Positions 21,901-29,967 of a stretch of 64,000 nt of DNA are shown here, one piece after another. The position numbers and the translations under genes are program-made. Position 1 is the stretch's first letter. Every line of letters starts with the position of its first letter. Origin of the DNA: Incurvaria masculella (Eukaryota; Arthropoda; Insecta; Lepidoptera; Incurvariidae); NCBI GenBank assembly GCA_946894095.1, contig OX335651.1:9446501-9510500 (forward strand). The letters are read 5' to 3'. The notes under the pieces are model-generated. The model did not search any database. It saw nothing but the letters and a program-made list of their open reading frames with translations, and was not told the DNA's origin.

Positions 21901-23846
21901 GAAATTACAAAGTACTTATGAATTGTGGCGATGGGGACTGCACCACCACATGTGACGCTTGAAAGACCAACTTCTCAACTAACCTCCTCACCACCTTGCC
22001 CTCCCTTGTCAGCTTGATGCCCTCCTTTCTGGGGCGGCCGGGCCCGCGCCGACCGGATGTAAAGAACGGACGCGTGTACGGCCCCTGGTGGTGGAAAAAG
22101 GAGACGGATGGGATGGAACCACCATGCGGCGATGGCGGCTCTTCTCCCGGTCCGGGCGGCGACGACGCACAAGATGTAGGGGTCGAGGCAGGCCCTGTAA
22201 ATGTAACAATATCTTACAATGTCAGCTCGTCTAGCTTGTTGCAGGCAATAGAAGCATTCGCTGTAGTTTCTGCGTAGATTTGTATATATTCTAGGGCGAC
22301 TGCACCTGTCCAAGCAAAACAACTTTAACCGACAAGCTATGCACTGGTTAGAACAGGTCTATACATATCTAATCCTAAGGTTTAATGGCTTTTAAGGACA
22401 GTTTTATACATATTTCTTGGATGTCAAAATCCTAAAAGGATACTATGATGCACCCAATCTCCAATCAATGTTCTCACTGAATACTAATGATCGTCTTCGT
22501 GGACACGCATTAAAACTGAATTGGACCAAAACTAGAACAAATCCCAGCAAGCATTTTTTAATAAATCGAGTGTTACACGCATTGAATCGACTACCTGAAG
22601 ATTCCATCAACTTTATCACCATTAACAGGTTCAGGAAATATACGGAATAGAGCTCTGGGGAACAGCCAGTAATTCGAACCTGGAAATCCTACAATTCTTT
22701 CAGAATAATGTGTTCCGGACAATCACAAACGCCACATGGTTCGTGAAAACATCAGAAATGCACGAATACCTGCAAATGTGAACAATAAAAGAGGAAATAA
22801 AAATTGGCTCCAAACGCTACTCTAAATGACTAACTAAGCTGGCTATAGCTCTTACCGATACTACGGATAATGTCAGAAGATTGAAGCGGCATGTTATTGC
22901 TAACCTAGACAAGAAAACATAAGATGCCTATACTTACAGACCACTGATAAGAGATATACATCCAAAGGGAGCCACTATCTCATTCTAGTCTTCAAAGCAC
23001 TCATAAAACCTGCTTATAGTATGCACTGATTGCAGATGGCCAAAAATAACAAAAAAAAAACAGGTTAAAAAAACCAAATAGAAAACAACATACAATACAT
23101 TAAAATAATAGATAACAATTTAATACACATTAAACAATACAAGTGCACCCAGACTAATACAGAATACACGCAACACCTTTAACCTGCTAAAGTAGTATTC
23201 AGAGTGGGCGGACTAACATGAATACACTAAATATCACCACACTAAATAGCACTTTTGTTTGGTTAGTCCGGTGCTAGTCCGTGTACTAAAGTTTGACAGT
23301 TCACTCTAAATACGACTTCAGGTGTTCACAAAATCAATTTAAAAAAATCTTTCTAAAGATTGAAATGGTAGATTTAAATTTGTGATTTACATTAACAAAG
23401 TAAAGGTCATTTCTGATACTGACATCAAATTACCAACTAGCTTGTAGGATACAATGGCGGATTAAGGTTCGAGGAGAACATTTAATAATATCCTGCAAAT
23501 GTTGTTAGAACTCGTCCTTGGGTCTAAGCGGTCAGAACCTTATGCACGAGCTTTTAGGCTTCATGGATCACAAAAACACTATAATGCACACAAAAACTAG
23601 AAGTGAAAAGGGTGACAAAGTGAAGAACTCGAGACAAACCATACATATCTTAAGCTATTCTGCAAATGTTAGCCAAGTATTTCTTTGATCGACAAACGAA
23701 GGACAGCTATAAGTAATTATGGGGTTTGTAGACGTTAAACAAAAACATGAGAATAGTTAATTACCAGAAACTGGAGCTTCGCCGTCATCGTCGGAAGCGT
23801 CCTCCAAAGCATCAACGTCAAGCAACACATCGTCAGTAAGATCCAT
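9780..23846 (-). CDS. Lpt: KMT2C/KMT2D (MLL3/4) N-terminal PHD region; Drosophila Lpt/cmi homologue (partial, 13 exons)
   Basis: Exons in order: 23846-23765, 22194-21984, 21349-21212, 20290-20018, 18507-18255, 17628-17514, 17403-17284, 16335-16166, 15142-14952, 12068-11929, 11272-11178, 10710-10452, 9940-9780. They sum to 2208 bases (736 codons), open, with phases agreeing at every junction. The order is: acidic N-terminus, AT-hook-like GRPRKEG, extended PHD (about 149-355), PHD (364-411), PHD (414-456), PHD-like finger (459-560), a basic linker, then the start of another PHD (704 on). This is the order of human KMT2C/KMT2D, nuclear H3K4 mono-methyltransferases of the COMPASS-like complex. 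In flies this half is a separate gene (Lpt/cmi) acting with Trr. The C-terminal half is outside the window, so split versus full-length cannot be told here. Confidence 0.93.
10330..10436 (+). repeat. Dispersed TE tail fragment
   Basis: 'aattggttcagccattctcgagttt' type text is a common tail of lepidopteran repeats. It ends about 15 bases downstream (in gene sense) of the exon 12 splice donor. Confidence 0.45.
10452..10710 (-). CDS. KMT2C/D-like exon 12, basic linker
   Basis: 259 bp, acceptor ctgtttcag. It encodes PDIGLGKGKPYTVSSK, FGRKRGSKPKMRG and VFGVPGLGLQRP, the basic Gly/Lys/Arg region between the PHD clusters. The only donor fitting the phase of exon 13 is CCAG|gcacgt, a GC-AG intron. 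Confidence 0.82.
10735..11065 (+). mobile_element. LINE 3'-end fragment (CR1-like)
   Basis: Plus-strand translation at about 10864-10967 reads FLANRVVEFWNNLP then VNSFKDKLDNY and a stop, the C-terminal block of CR1-like LINEs. An A/T-rich tail to about 11065 follows. It lies in KMT2 intron 11, antisense to the gene. Confidence 0.7.
11178..11272 (-). CDS. KMT2C/D-like exon 11
   Basis: 95 bp, acceptor ttgactcag, donor AAG|gtaata. It is an acidic Ser-rich linker (SVEDDSMTTVSQDSSYGED). It is assigned on phase and splice sites because linkers in this family are poorly conserved. Confidence 0.78.
11535..11615 (+). mobile_element. SINE 3'-part fragment
   Basis: 'aaggtcctggcatggcatct' followed by 'gtgttgggc' is the 3' body of the SINE seen in full at 24752-25136. 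Confidence 0.5.
11929..12068 (-). CDS. KMT2C/D-like exon 10
   Basis: 140 bp, acceptor ttgcggcag, donor A|gtacgt. It encodes RYVHGSCDPEAEPV and GYLYKCPICKPL, aligning to human RWVHLECD and YICMYC. The intron before it (12069-14951) contains a LINE fragment. Confidence 0.9.
12590..12730. repeat. Dispersed repeat fragment
   Basis: 'agcgaagaagaactggaaag' and 'aactccgctgg' followed by a T run resembles a widespread lepidopteran repeat end. The rest of 12120-12590 and 12730-13480 shows only A/T-rich intron sequence with no feature I can name. Confidence 0.4.
13489..14605 (-). mobile_element. Non-LTR retrotransposon, RT C-terminal half
   Basis: The frame from about 14605 to 13489 contains TIDHKILLGKLEHYGV, VPQGSVLGQLFFL and the active-site box FADDLS. 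The thumb and C-terminal part follow (LLNVSKTNLMHF, VLQKRALRCMLRM, FYNKLPEEV). It is 5'-truncated with no endonuclease. It lies in KMT2 intron 9, same strand as the gene. The family differs from the LINEs at 8064 and 29968. Confidence 0.88.
14952..15142 (-). CDS. KMT2C/D-like exon 9, PHD-like finger
   Basis: 191 bp. The acceptor 'ttccag' puts TGT TGC CGC directly after WKCK of exon 8, matching the human WKCKNCRICIECG. It continues CSDCGARSPG, CDSCYQQRNKG, CPLCRRAYRAAAQRDMIRC and TLCKR. Donor AG|gttcgt. An upstream AG (cgtaag) would add four residues and is less likely. Confidence 0.9.
15187..15382 (+). mobile_element. LINE 3'-end fragment
   Basis: It translates as TNQFKNRLDAYLNKYIFK then stop, a CR1-like C-terminus. 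An untranslated tail ending in 'aaaataaataaataataa' follows. It starts about 45 bases outside KMT2 exon 9. Confidence 0.65.
16166..16335 (-). CDS. KMT2C/D-like exon 8, PHD finger pair
   Basis: 170 bp, acceptor tgtcgcag, donor AAG|gtgtgt. It encodes AGWCCRACRVCQVCRG, finishing the previous finger and starting the next, then CEQCDKLYHAACLRP and YGWKCK. Confidence 0.92.
17284..17403 (-). CDS. KMT2C/D-like exon 7, PHD finger
   Basis: 120 bp, acceptor ttcgacag, donor G|gtaatt. It encodes DCRNCRVVGDLANLM and CVACGAHYHGTCVG, the Cys4-His-Cys part of a PHD finger (zinc ligands about residues 364-390). Confidence 0.92.
17514..17628 (-). CDS. KMT2C/D-like exon 6, end of extended PHD
   Basis: 115 bp. 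It encodes MSCSKYFHLPCVLASGGF then FQDFQTKSSFCKEHLYQAP, matching the human KMT2C segment with YHYPCA, GTFQDF and CPEH. It is short and easy to miss. The donor T|gtaagt is followed by GC at exon 7, completing a Cys codon. Confidence 0.9.
18085..18225 (+). mobile_element. LINE family C, decayed 3' fragment
   Basis: 'atcctttatctatagggccggtaaact' and 'gaggtatttcccccaattac' match the 3' coding end of the LINE at 29968-31437. It is in KMT2 intron 5, opposite strand. Confidence 0.7.
18255..18507 (-). CDS. KMT2C/D-like exon 5, extended PHD middle
   Basis: 253 bp, acceptor tgtttcag, donor AAG|gttcgt (phase 0). Includes VYVHRCCLEFAPPF and, at the end, KCAFCTRYGASVPCK, the second half of the extended PHD. 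GC-rich, so other frames are open too. Confidence 0.9.
18932..19893 (+). mobile_element. LINE family C, copy 2 (5'-truncated)
   Basis: It begins abruptly at IDCYADDSTVLARYTSHQ (the RT active-site box YADD) and runs through the C-terminus. The closing segment is at 19618-19870 (MHKFTVDIPKIRTHRSSR). It ends in a T/A-rich tail at about 19893. It is nearly identical to the corresponding part of 29968-31437 but on the other strand, and lies in KMT2 intron 4. One frame break near 19500-19570. Confidence 0.88.
20018..20290 (-). CDS. KMT2C/D-like exon 4, start of extended PHD
   Basis: 273 bp. It opens with PGKLCALCNLGERSQLGQGE, the first zinc-binding Cys pair of the KMT2C/D extended PHD. A Thr/Pro-rich low-complexity loop follows (PTGTPTSTPAPTPPPGT). 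It ends NKCK, the Lys codon being split with exon 5. The donor is AA|gtatgt. Confidence 0.9.
20300..20341. repeat. (TA)n simple repeat
   Basis: Alternating TA run 'atatatatatatata' broken by 'cattag', about 10 bases from the acceptor of KMT2 exon 4. Confidence 0.8.
21212..21349 (-). CDS. KMT2C/D-like exon 3
   Basis: 138 bp, acceptor ccacag, donor TG|gtatgt. It encodes an acidic segment (SLDDLFDEDDF) ending FPEKW, where the W codon is split across the junction. FPEKWP is a recognisable KMT2C/D landmark just before the extended PHD. Confidence 0.88.
21984..22194 (-). CDS. KMT2C/D-like exon 2, AT-hook-like segment
   Basis: Acceptor cattttacag-type, donor AG|gttagt; 211 bp. It is rich in Pro/Ser, then GRRGPGRPRKEG, a GRP core typical of an AT-hook that binds A/T-rich minor groove. 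Other frames here also look open but contain a stop or do not fit the flanking phases. Confidence 0.85.
22395..22650 (+). mobile_element. CR1-like LINE C-terminal relic
   Basis: Frame 22417-22650 reads LKGYYDAPNLQSMFSLN then RGHALKLNWTKTRTNP and FLINRVLHALNRLPED, the same block as the LINE at 8064-9645 but clearly diverged. It lies in KMT2 intron 1. Confidence 0.8.
22636..22915 (+). mobile_element. Jockey-like LINE C-terminal relic
   Basis: Immediately after the previous relic the plus strand reads YGIELWGTASNSNLEILQ, FQNNVFRTITNATWFV and VRRLKRHVI, the C-terminal region of jockey-type ORF2. Stop codons show it is dead. Confidence 0.78.
23765..23846 (-). CDS. KMT2C/D-like exon 1 (start codon)
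   Basis: The ATG at 23846-23844 is the first base after a splice acceptor (ttatttctag), so the 5' UTR must lie in at least one upstream exon. It encodes an acidic start, MDLTDDVLLDVDALEDASDD. The donor is G|gtaatt, phase 1. Confidence 0.85.
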
Positions 23847-24751
23847 CTAGAAATAAGGTTTACATTAGACCATAAAACATCACCGCCATCATATATTGAC
23901 AACCTTTTCCCGGTGATCAATCGCTTGGCAATCGCTAACGTTTTTTGACAAATATATTGTTATGAAAATAATAACGCACACTTATCATTCAAGCCCTGCA
24001 CAAAATTTAAATGAACGTATTCATTGTTAACACCGACATTAATTAATAAAATTCGGAGGATACATGCAACCACAGCGTCACATGAATGGCGGTAATATCT
24101 ACACAGTAGATGTCAGGAAAGTTTCCAGAGATGTTGAAACTTACTGTGGGACACTAGGGCGGCCCAATGGAAATATCCGATGAGGTACACATGTTTATTG
24201 AAATGTTATCGGCACATCATCAGAATTACTACCACTTCTTGAACAATGCGTTTAGAAGCAGATAGATTTCAAGCAAAAGGAATAAAATTGATTGATGATG
24301 GAGGCGGCGATCTACATCTCCATCTCCAATTTCTTAGAGCCCGCCATAGAATATAGAATATCCGCCCGCGCGATTTGGATGCCTTTCAACTCGGTCACAA
24401 ATTTCGGTTCGGACTGTACTCACCACGGAGGATAGAGGTAGAGAGGAGATGGTCTAAGCAAACTGGGTCTGTGTCCACCAAGTGGGACGCTACGTCACAG
24501 CCCACGTGATAAAGAAGGCGTGGCTTAGCGACATTCGCGACATGGCGCTGTCGGTTTTAGGTTGTGGGACAATATTATGGTCTGCGGCGCAATTTTCGGC
24601 GAACAGTCGATTACACGATGAGATTTTGTGTAAAATGTTGCAAACATTAAACAGGACAAAATAATCTATAGTTTGTAGGTGGAATTACGTTTTATTTGTC
24701 AGTAAAACACCTCATATTTTATAATTTGAGTCAATTTTAGAGCATTGTATC
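23847..24751. other. Upstream of the KMT2C/D-like gene; possible 5' UTR exon
   Basis: No open frame of note. On the minus strand 'cctctatcctccgtg|gtgagt' at about 24428 is a strong splice donor that could end a 5' UTR exon joined to the acceptor at 23847. The polypyrimidine-rich stretch beside it recurs inverted at 25793-25827. Transcription start not determined. Confidence 0.4.
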
Positions 24752-25136
24752 GTTTTTTTTATGTGACTGGACATGGATGGCTAATACCACACCTTCTGTC
24801 ATGGTATTAGCCTAACACACCAAATGGGAACTAGGTGCAATGCCAGGACCTTCCTTATATTGCACGGCTACATTGAACTGGATGGAAAACACGGACAATT
24901 TTCATTGCCGCTTAGACCATCATTCATTCAATGCGATGGTACCAACCCGGGCGGGATTAATCCTACCACCTAGTAAGTAAGGAAGGGGAACTACAGTGTA
25001 ACGTGGAATCCGAACCACGGCCAGCCTCTCTCAACGGTCGAATGGTCACCCATCCAAGACCAGACCGGACCCAGCGTTGCTTAACTTCGGAGAGCGATCG
25101 CCGAAGTGTCGCGCCACTGGGCTATTGAGGCTGACT
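24752..25136 (-). mobile_element. 5S rRNA-derived SINE, near full length
   Basis: On the minus strand it starts 'gcctcaatagcccagtggcg'. It then has a 5S-like internal promoter block, 'gaagttaagcaacg' and 'cttggatgggtgacc' (about 25040-25105). The shared body follows: 'gtggttcggattccacgtta', 'ggcaatgaaaattgtccgtg', 'ggtcctggcattgcaccta'. It ends near 'gtccagtcacataaaaaaaa'. Other copies: 33222-33530, 48345-48490, and fragments. Confidence 0.78.
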
Positions 25137-26850
25137 AAAAATCGATGTATCGCTCTTGCTATGCGCCGATAGATGGCGCGCAATCATTTTCGTTTTACGG
25201 TGAGAAATGTTGATCTCATGATGCAAATTTTAATGACATTTTTAAATTAAAATTATTTGAATCCGCGCGAAGGCATAGATTTAAATTTGTAAGGTTTTAG
25301 AAAAATTTTAGATAATTTTATATAAAAAAAATTTAAAAGGCGCCATCTAGTTATAGTCTTGTAAGCACTAAGAATAGCTCTCGGAATAGCTGCCACCAGA
25401 ATATCGATTCTTCCGGTAGAAGGATTTCGCAAAAATGGGCGGTGCATGACCGAGCCTCAAATCAGGTGCCACGAAAGACAGGCTTTGCCTAGTTCGGGTA
25501 CTTGTACAATCAAACTCATTTGTATTTTCATACGGGGCTTGTGTTGCCACTGTTTGTTTCGCTTATTTCATACTAGTACGCTGTGTTTTGATTTTACCCC
25601 CTGCGGGATTCATGCTGTGTACTTTTGTGATTTTGTTATTTTTTTTGTCAACAGAGACTGTATGTAATTTCAAGATGTGTTAAATAAATAAAGAAATAAA
25701 TAAATAAAAAAAATGACCCCACCATGAAGCGATTTTCCCCCCGCTACCCCGCACAGTGGCACGCTGCGATCCTTAGTAATATGAGTTAAAAACATCTCCT
25801 CTCTCCCTCTATCCTCCGTGGTACTTACTATTCCGGATATCATAAATAATAGGAGAGTTATTTACAGTCGTTTCCTCTCAATTATATACACTGGAAAGAG
25901 AAGGAATTCCTAAGTCCCTATTACTTTATGGTTGACGTCAGCATGTCAGAAAGAGATATCAAATTAGTCTCTATTTCCGGAGTAAAGATTTCAGACGAAA
26001 CGACTGGTAAGTGATGAAATATGTCCATTAGTTCCATTTCGTACCATATCCACTGTGTCTTAAGGAAGGCATTTTTCGGGCACCTGCTTTTTAATTCAAA
26101 AAGCGATAGACTAAATAATTTTAAACTCCAGAGTAGAACTGGCGTAATGTCAAACTGTCCTTTTTGTATGGTTATTCCGGTGCTAATCTCGTACTAAGCT
26201 TTGACAGGTTCTCTCTGAATACGACTGAAAATGTTTAATTAAGGAGATTTGTTTTTATAATACATTTTATTTTCATTTCTACATTTTTTTAAAATACAAC
26301 TATAGAACTGCAATATTTTTACTACAAAACTGAAACTAATAACTTTTCTTGCTAAAAATTTTTTTTAAACCAAAAAATATTTTTCTTTACATAAATATGA
26401 CACTTTCATTTACACACACACACACATTTTCCTCAACAATATATATTTTTTACTTTTCTGGTTTCATCTGCTCCCAAACTTGCGGTCACTCTCCGAGGAT
26501 GAAGAGAGCTGGGTGCGGCGCATTCCGTAGCTTCAAATGCCATTCGCTGACCAGCATGAGGGTTTGCGCCCCCTAGCATAAGTCCTCTGGTCGGGGTCCA
26601 GAAGGACATTCCCCAGTTAAGTAGAGAAGGTCAGGTCAAATATATTTTAGTTCTATAGAAACGATTTTAGGGTATGGACTGGATGTATGGGGTGTAAACT
26701 TCAGAAAAATGTTATGCGAATAATTTGAGGTGCGAAATGTAATGATACTTGCCAGCCCCTTTTTGTAAAATAAAGAATCATGATCGTAATTTCGTTAAAT
26801 ATCGGAGAAGTCGCAGCGCTCCTACGTTCTATTTCTATGGCTCTTATATA
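25137..26850. other. No gene recognised
   Basis: A/T-rich sequence. 25880-25925 ('actggaaagagaaggaatt', 'cctaagtccc') recurs at 61610-61655, and 26140-26230 resembles 23240-23330, so at least parts are old repeats. An (AC)n run is at 26413-26427. Short open frames show no domain. Confidence 0.5.
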
Positions 26851-27740
26851 ATACTAGCTGCGGTACCCGGCTCCGCTCGGGTTAGTGTCGGCTAAATTAT
26901 TTCATGGATAAAAAGTAGCCCACATGACTGATCCAAAATAGGGTCAAACTGGTCCAGGACAACGTATCCATCTACCAAATTTAATCAAGTTCGTCCAAGC
27001 AGAAACAGCGTGATTTAATGAGGAACATCCGATAATTCCCATTTAGAGCTTCGTTGACATTTGGTGGCTATTAAAAAAAAAAGCATTTGCCGCCAGAACC
27101 TTTCTGCACTTGCACTGCTACATTGCTTACCTAGTAAGTAAGTAACGTGTAACGTAGGTAAGTTTTGCATGGACACCAACCCACAGCCAGCCTCAACATC
27201 GAAAACAGTAACCCATCTCGAACCTGACTGCTCCCAGAGATGCTATACATTAATAAAATACGCACATAAATCGGGTAAGTGGTTCACAAGTTACAATAAT
27301 TTAACACTCACTTCTCACCCTTCTGGTAATGAAGAGTTATATTATGTAGCCTATAACTTTTGAGTAGAATCAGGCTAGACGTAGATACAATCCGCATCTA
27401 TATCGAGTAATTGGTTCTCAAGGATTGTATTCTATCGATAGCACCTCCGGCGATTTAGCGTGATGCCGAGTAGTCCTAAAGTTGAGGGAAATACCAAGCC
27501 GTACTTCGGAATAATTAGTAAAAGTAAGCGCTTCCGCCGCCCCCCCCCCCTCCAGCCGCCGCCCACCCGCCGTCACACAGCCACATCTTAGCGTAAGCAG
27601 AACTGAATTATATTTAGCCTATCCTAATTCCCGGGTAGTTAAATTTACGTGTACTAAGTTTCATTTCATTCGGATAATCGGTTTAAGAGTTAAGGAGGAA
27701 CATACATATATACATACATAAATGATTTCTAAAAATCGTC
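26851..27740. repeat. Decayed repeats, including a SINE fragment and a C tract
   Basis: 26855-27010 has 'ctagctgcggtacccggctccgctcggg' and 'aaaaagtagcccacatg', hallmarks of a common lepidopteran element. 27100-27250 resembles the SINE body on the minus strand. A poly-C run is at 27540-27552. 27580-27740 is the tail of another repeat. Confidence 0.45.
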
Positions 27741-28317
27741 AATTTAGTTTTAATATCATAAATTAAGTCTACAAACGTAATATCTTATAAAACAAAGCAA
27801 CTTACTCCATGAACAACCCTTACAGATTTATTATTAGTATAGATATTACATTATTATTGCTGTTGTGTTATTCACATTATTATAAATTAACCAAAACAAC
27901 CAAAAAAAGGACCAATTACTTACCTACCTACAACCTATAATAATTTTAATAAAAACGAAGTAATTCTTTATAATTAACAGGTAAGTAACCTATCTAAATA
28001 ATTAAAATAACAATAAAGTATCTTTTTGTACGTGTAACTCCTAACCAAAAAAAAAACCTGCAAATAACTAACCTTGGGCCTATATTACTTTAAGTACACT
28101 GCGTTTTTAACAAATCGCTAGCGCCTTGAAAATTCGCCAAACGGACACAACCGTCAATGCAGACGCTGCCTTCACGCGCCTTCCCGTGTTCGGTAGCGCA
28201 ATCAGCGATGAGCGACTTCTCCCCTTCACCCCTGCACTCGCCCGCCGTGCGTCTCAGCGTCGGACCGTCCGCCCCACCCCCGCCCCCGCCGCCGGTCCCG
28301 CCGCTGGCTGGTGTGAA

Positions 28318-28400
28318 GTAGCACCTGACTTTCACGAAAACCGGCATCGTTTTCGTGAAAGATCGAAAGCCCATGGGCATGGGAAGTTCGAAGTTCCGTA
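28318..28400 (+). repeat. LINE family C, short decayed fragment
   Basis: 'gaagtagcacctgac' and 'cgaaagcccatgggca' resemble the 3' end of LINE family C (compare 19760-19830). Confidence 0.4.
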
Positions 28401-28570
28401 AACGCCAGTTTAGGTGACAACTGCTGCTCAGAGTGGTCAGTCTGAGTTCTCATCTAAATTGACGTTTACGGCTAACAGATCGACTGGCGTTTTCCGTAAA
28501 AACGTCAAACTCCATGCAAGTTTTTACTTGATATTCTGTGGTTTTACTTCTTCAAGCTGTCATTAATTCA
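28380..28570. repeat. Dispersed repeat family D
   Basis: 'gaagttccgtaaacgccagttt' and the facing 'aaattgacgtttacggc' form partial inverted arms. Pieces recur at 790-1066 and 9655-9757. Confidence 0.5.
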
Positions 28571-29960
28571 TTAATGTCAATTAATGGCAAACGTCGCCAT
28601 TAATGGAATGCAATGCTTTGTTTTTCATAATTATTAGCCTGGCACTCGGTTCCACAGATTAAAAATTTCGGTGCCAGATCTATGTAATCTGTGGTGCTAC
28701 CAACAGCTGATAGCAAGCCGCTTAAGGCTGTATAGCGAAAGCTTTTGCCTGTCCATTGGATAAACAAAAAAAAATAATGATAGCAGCCGACATATTGGGC
28801 GCTAGTAGCGCCACCCCTCGGCTCCAAGAGCAACTGTTTTGTTTGTTAGTACGAATGGTTGACGCTAGATTGTGCTTCAATTGTGCCTGTCCCTTTCTGT
28901 TTATGTACTGTGGGAGAAGGGCAGTACTATGTCAGCTCAGGCGGTGATAAGAGTTGCAATGCAGCAAACATTTTTGCCGATGGTTTCGAGGGACTATTTG
29001 TGGCACAGACTATTATAGTACACTAGCGTGTACAGACTGGAAAGTGAAAGGGCGAGGGGTATAACGCTGCTTGAGGGGTGAGGGGCAGACACAGACTAGG
29101 CAAAATTCATTTGACATAGGGACCAAGAGGGTTGTTTTTTCCTCCCTATATTGTGACAAGTAGGGAAAGGCAAGGGCTTTCGCCAGATTTTTCTCCAGGG
29201 TTTACCTAGGATATTAAATATATATACGTATACCATCGATTCACTGCCAATAATAAGATTCATAGTGCCTGTTATTTAATTCTCGTTCAAATAAAAAAGC
29301 AAATTTGTGATTATTAGACATAACAGGCGATATGAACTATTTGTGTGGAAAAGGCGAAAACAATAAAAAACGTTTCAGATTTATTAAATTTAATTCAATT
29401 GTTATCCCACTACGGATAACATGATATAATGTTGGGAAAATCATATTATTAAGTTTGTTTTTAAATCATAATGTTTTTTTATTTATTATTATTATCGCAG
29501 AATCAGAAGATAAAAAATAGGAACAAGGTTAGAATTGACACATTTTCAAAACTGATCAATAGAAGCCCCTGTGAAGCTCAGTACATTTTATCAAATTAAT
29601 ATGGTTTCTTACTGCATGTGGTAAAATAACAGCCACAAAGCCACCTTAACTGGAAAAATAATTCCCTGTAGAACATGAGACTTTTACCTTACAGTACACA
29701 TTAAAAAAGATGAAAAAAAAGTAGCGATAAATGAATGTACGAAATTTCACAATTGGCATTGAATATCGCAAAGATTATGTTTAATAACTAAAGAAATTGT
29801 CAATTGTTACATAGATTAATTGAATAAAGAATAGATTTAAGAAACTGCCTATTAGTTTCAGTATTTGTTTTCAATGGATCATGCCAATGGATTTAAACAA
29901 AGATTCAGATTATTGGTAAAAGGTTAGCTATAAATATGGGTAGCGTGGTACACTCGTAAG
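28571..29960. other. No gene recognised
   Basis: Intergenic A/T-rich sequence. Open frames are short and lack domains. 28580-28640 ('cgccattaatggaatgcaatg') resembles 40490-40515. Confidence 0.5.
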
Positions 29961-29967
29961 CGATGGT

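Noticed and set aside
21975..22322. 115-codon minus frame over KMT2 exon 2
   Set aside because: Out of phase with exons 1 and 3; the correct frame reads the AT-hook-like GRPRKEG.
25040..25105. Possible genuine 5S rRNA gene
   Set aside because: Only the internal promoter part resembles 5S, and it is joined to a repeated non-5S body, so it is a SINE.
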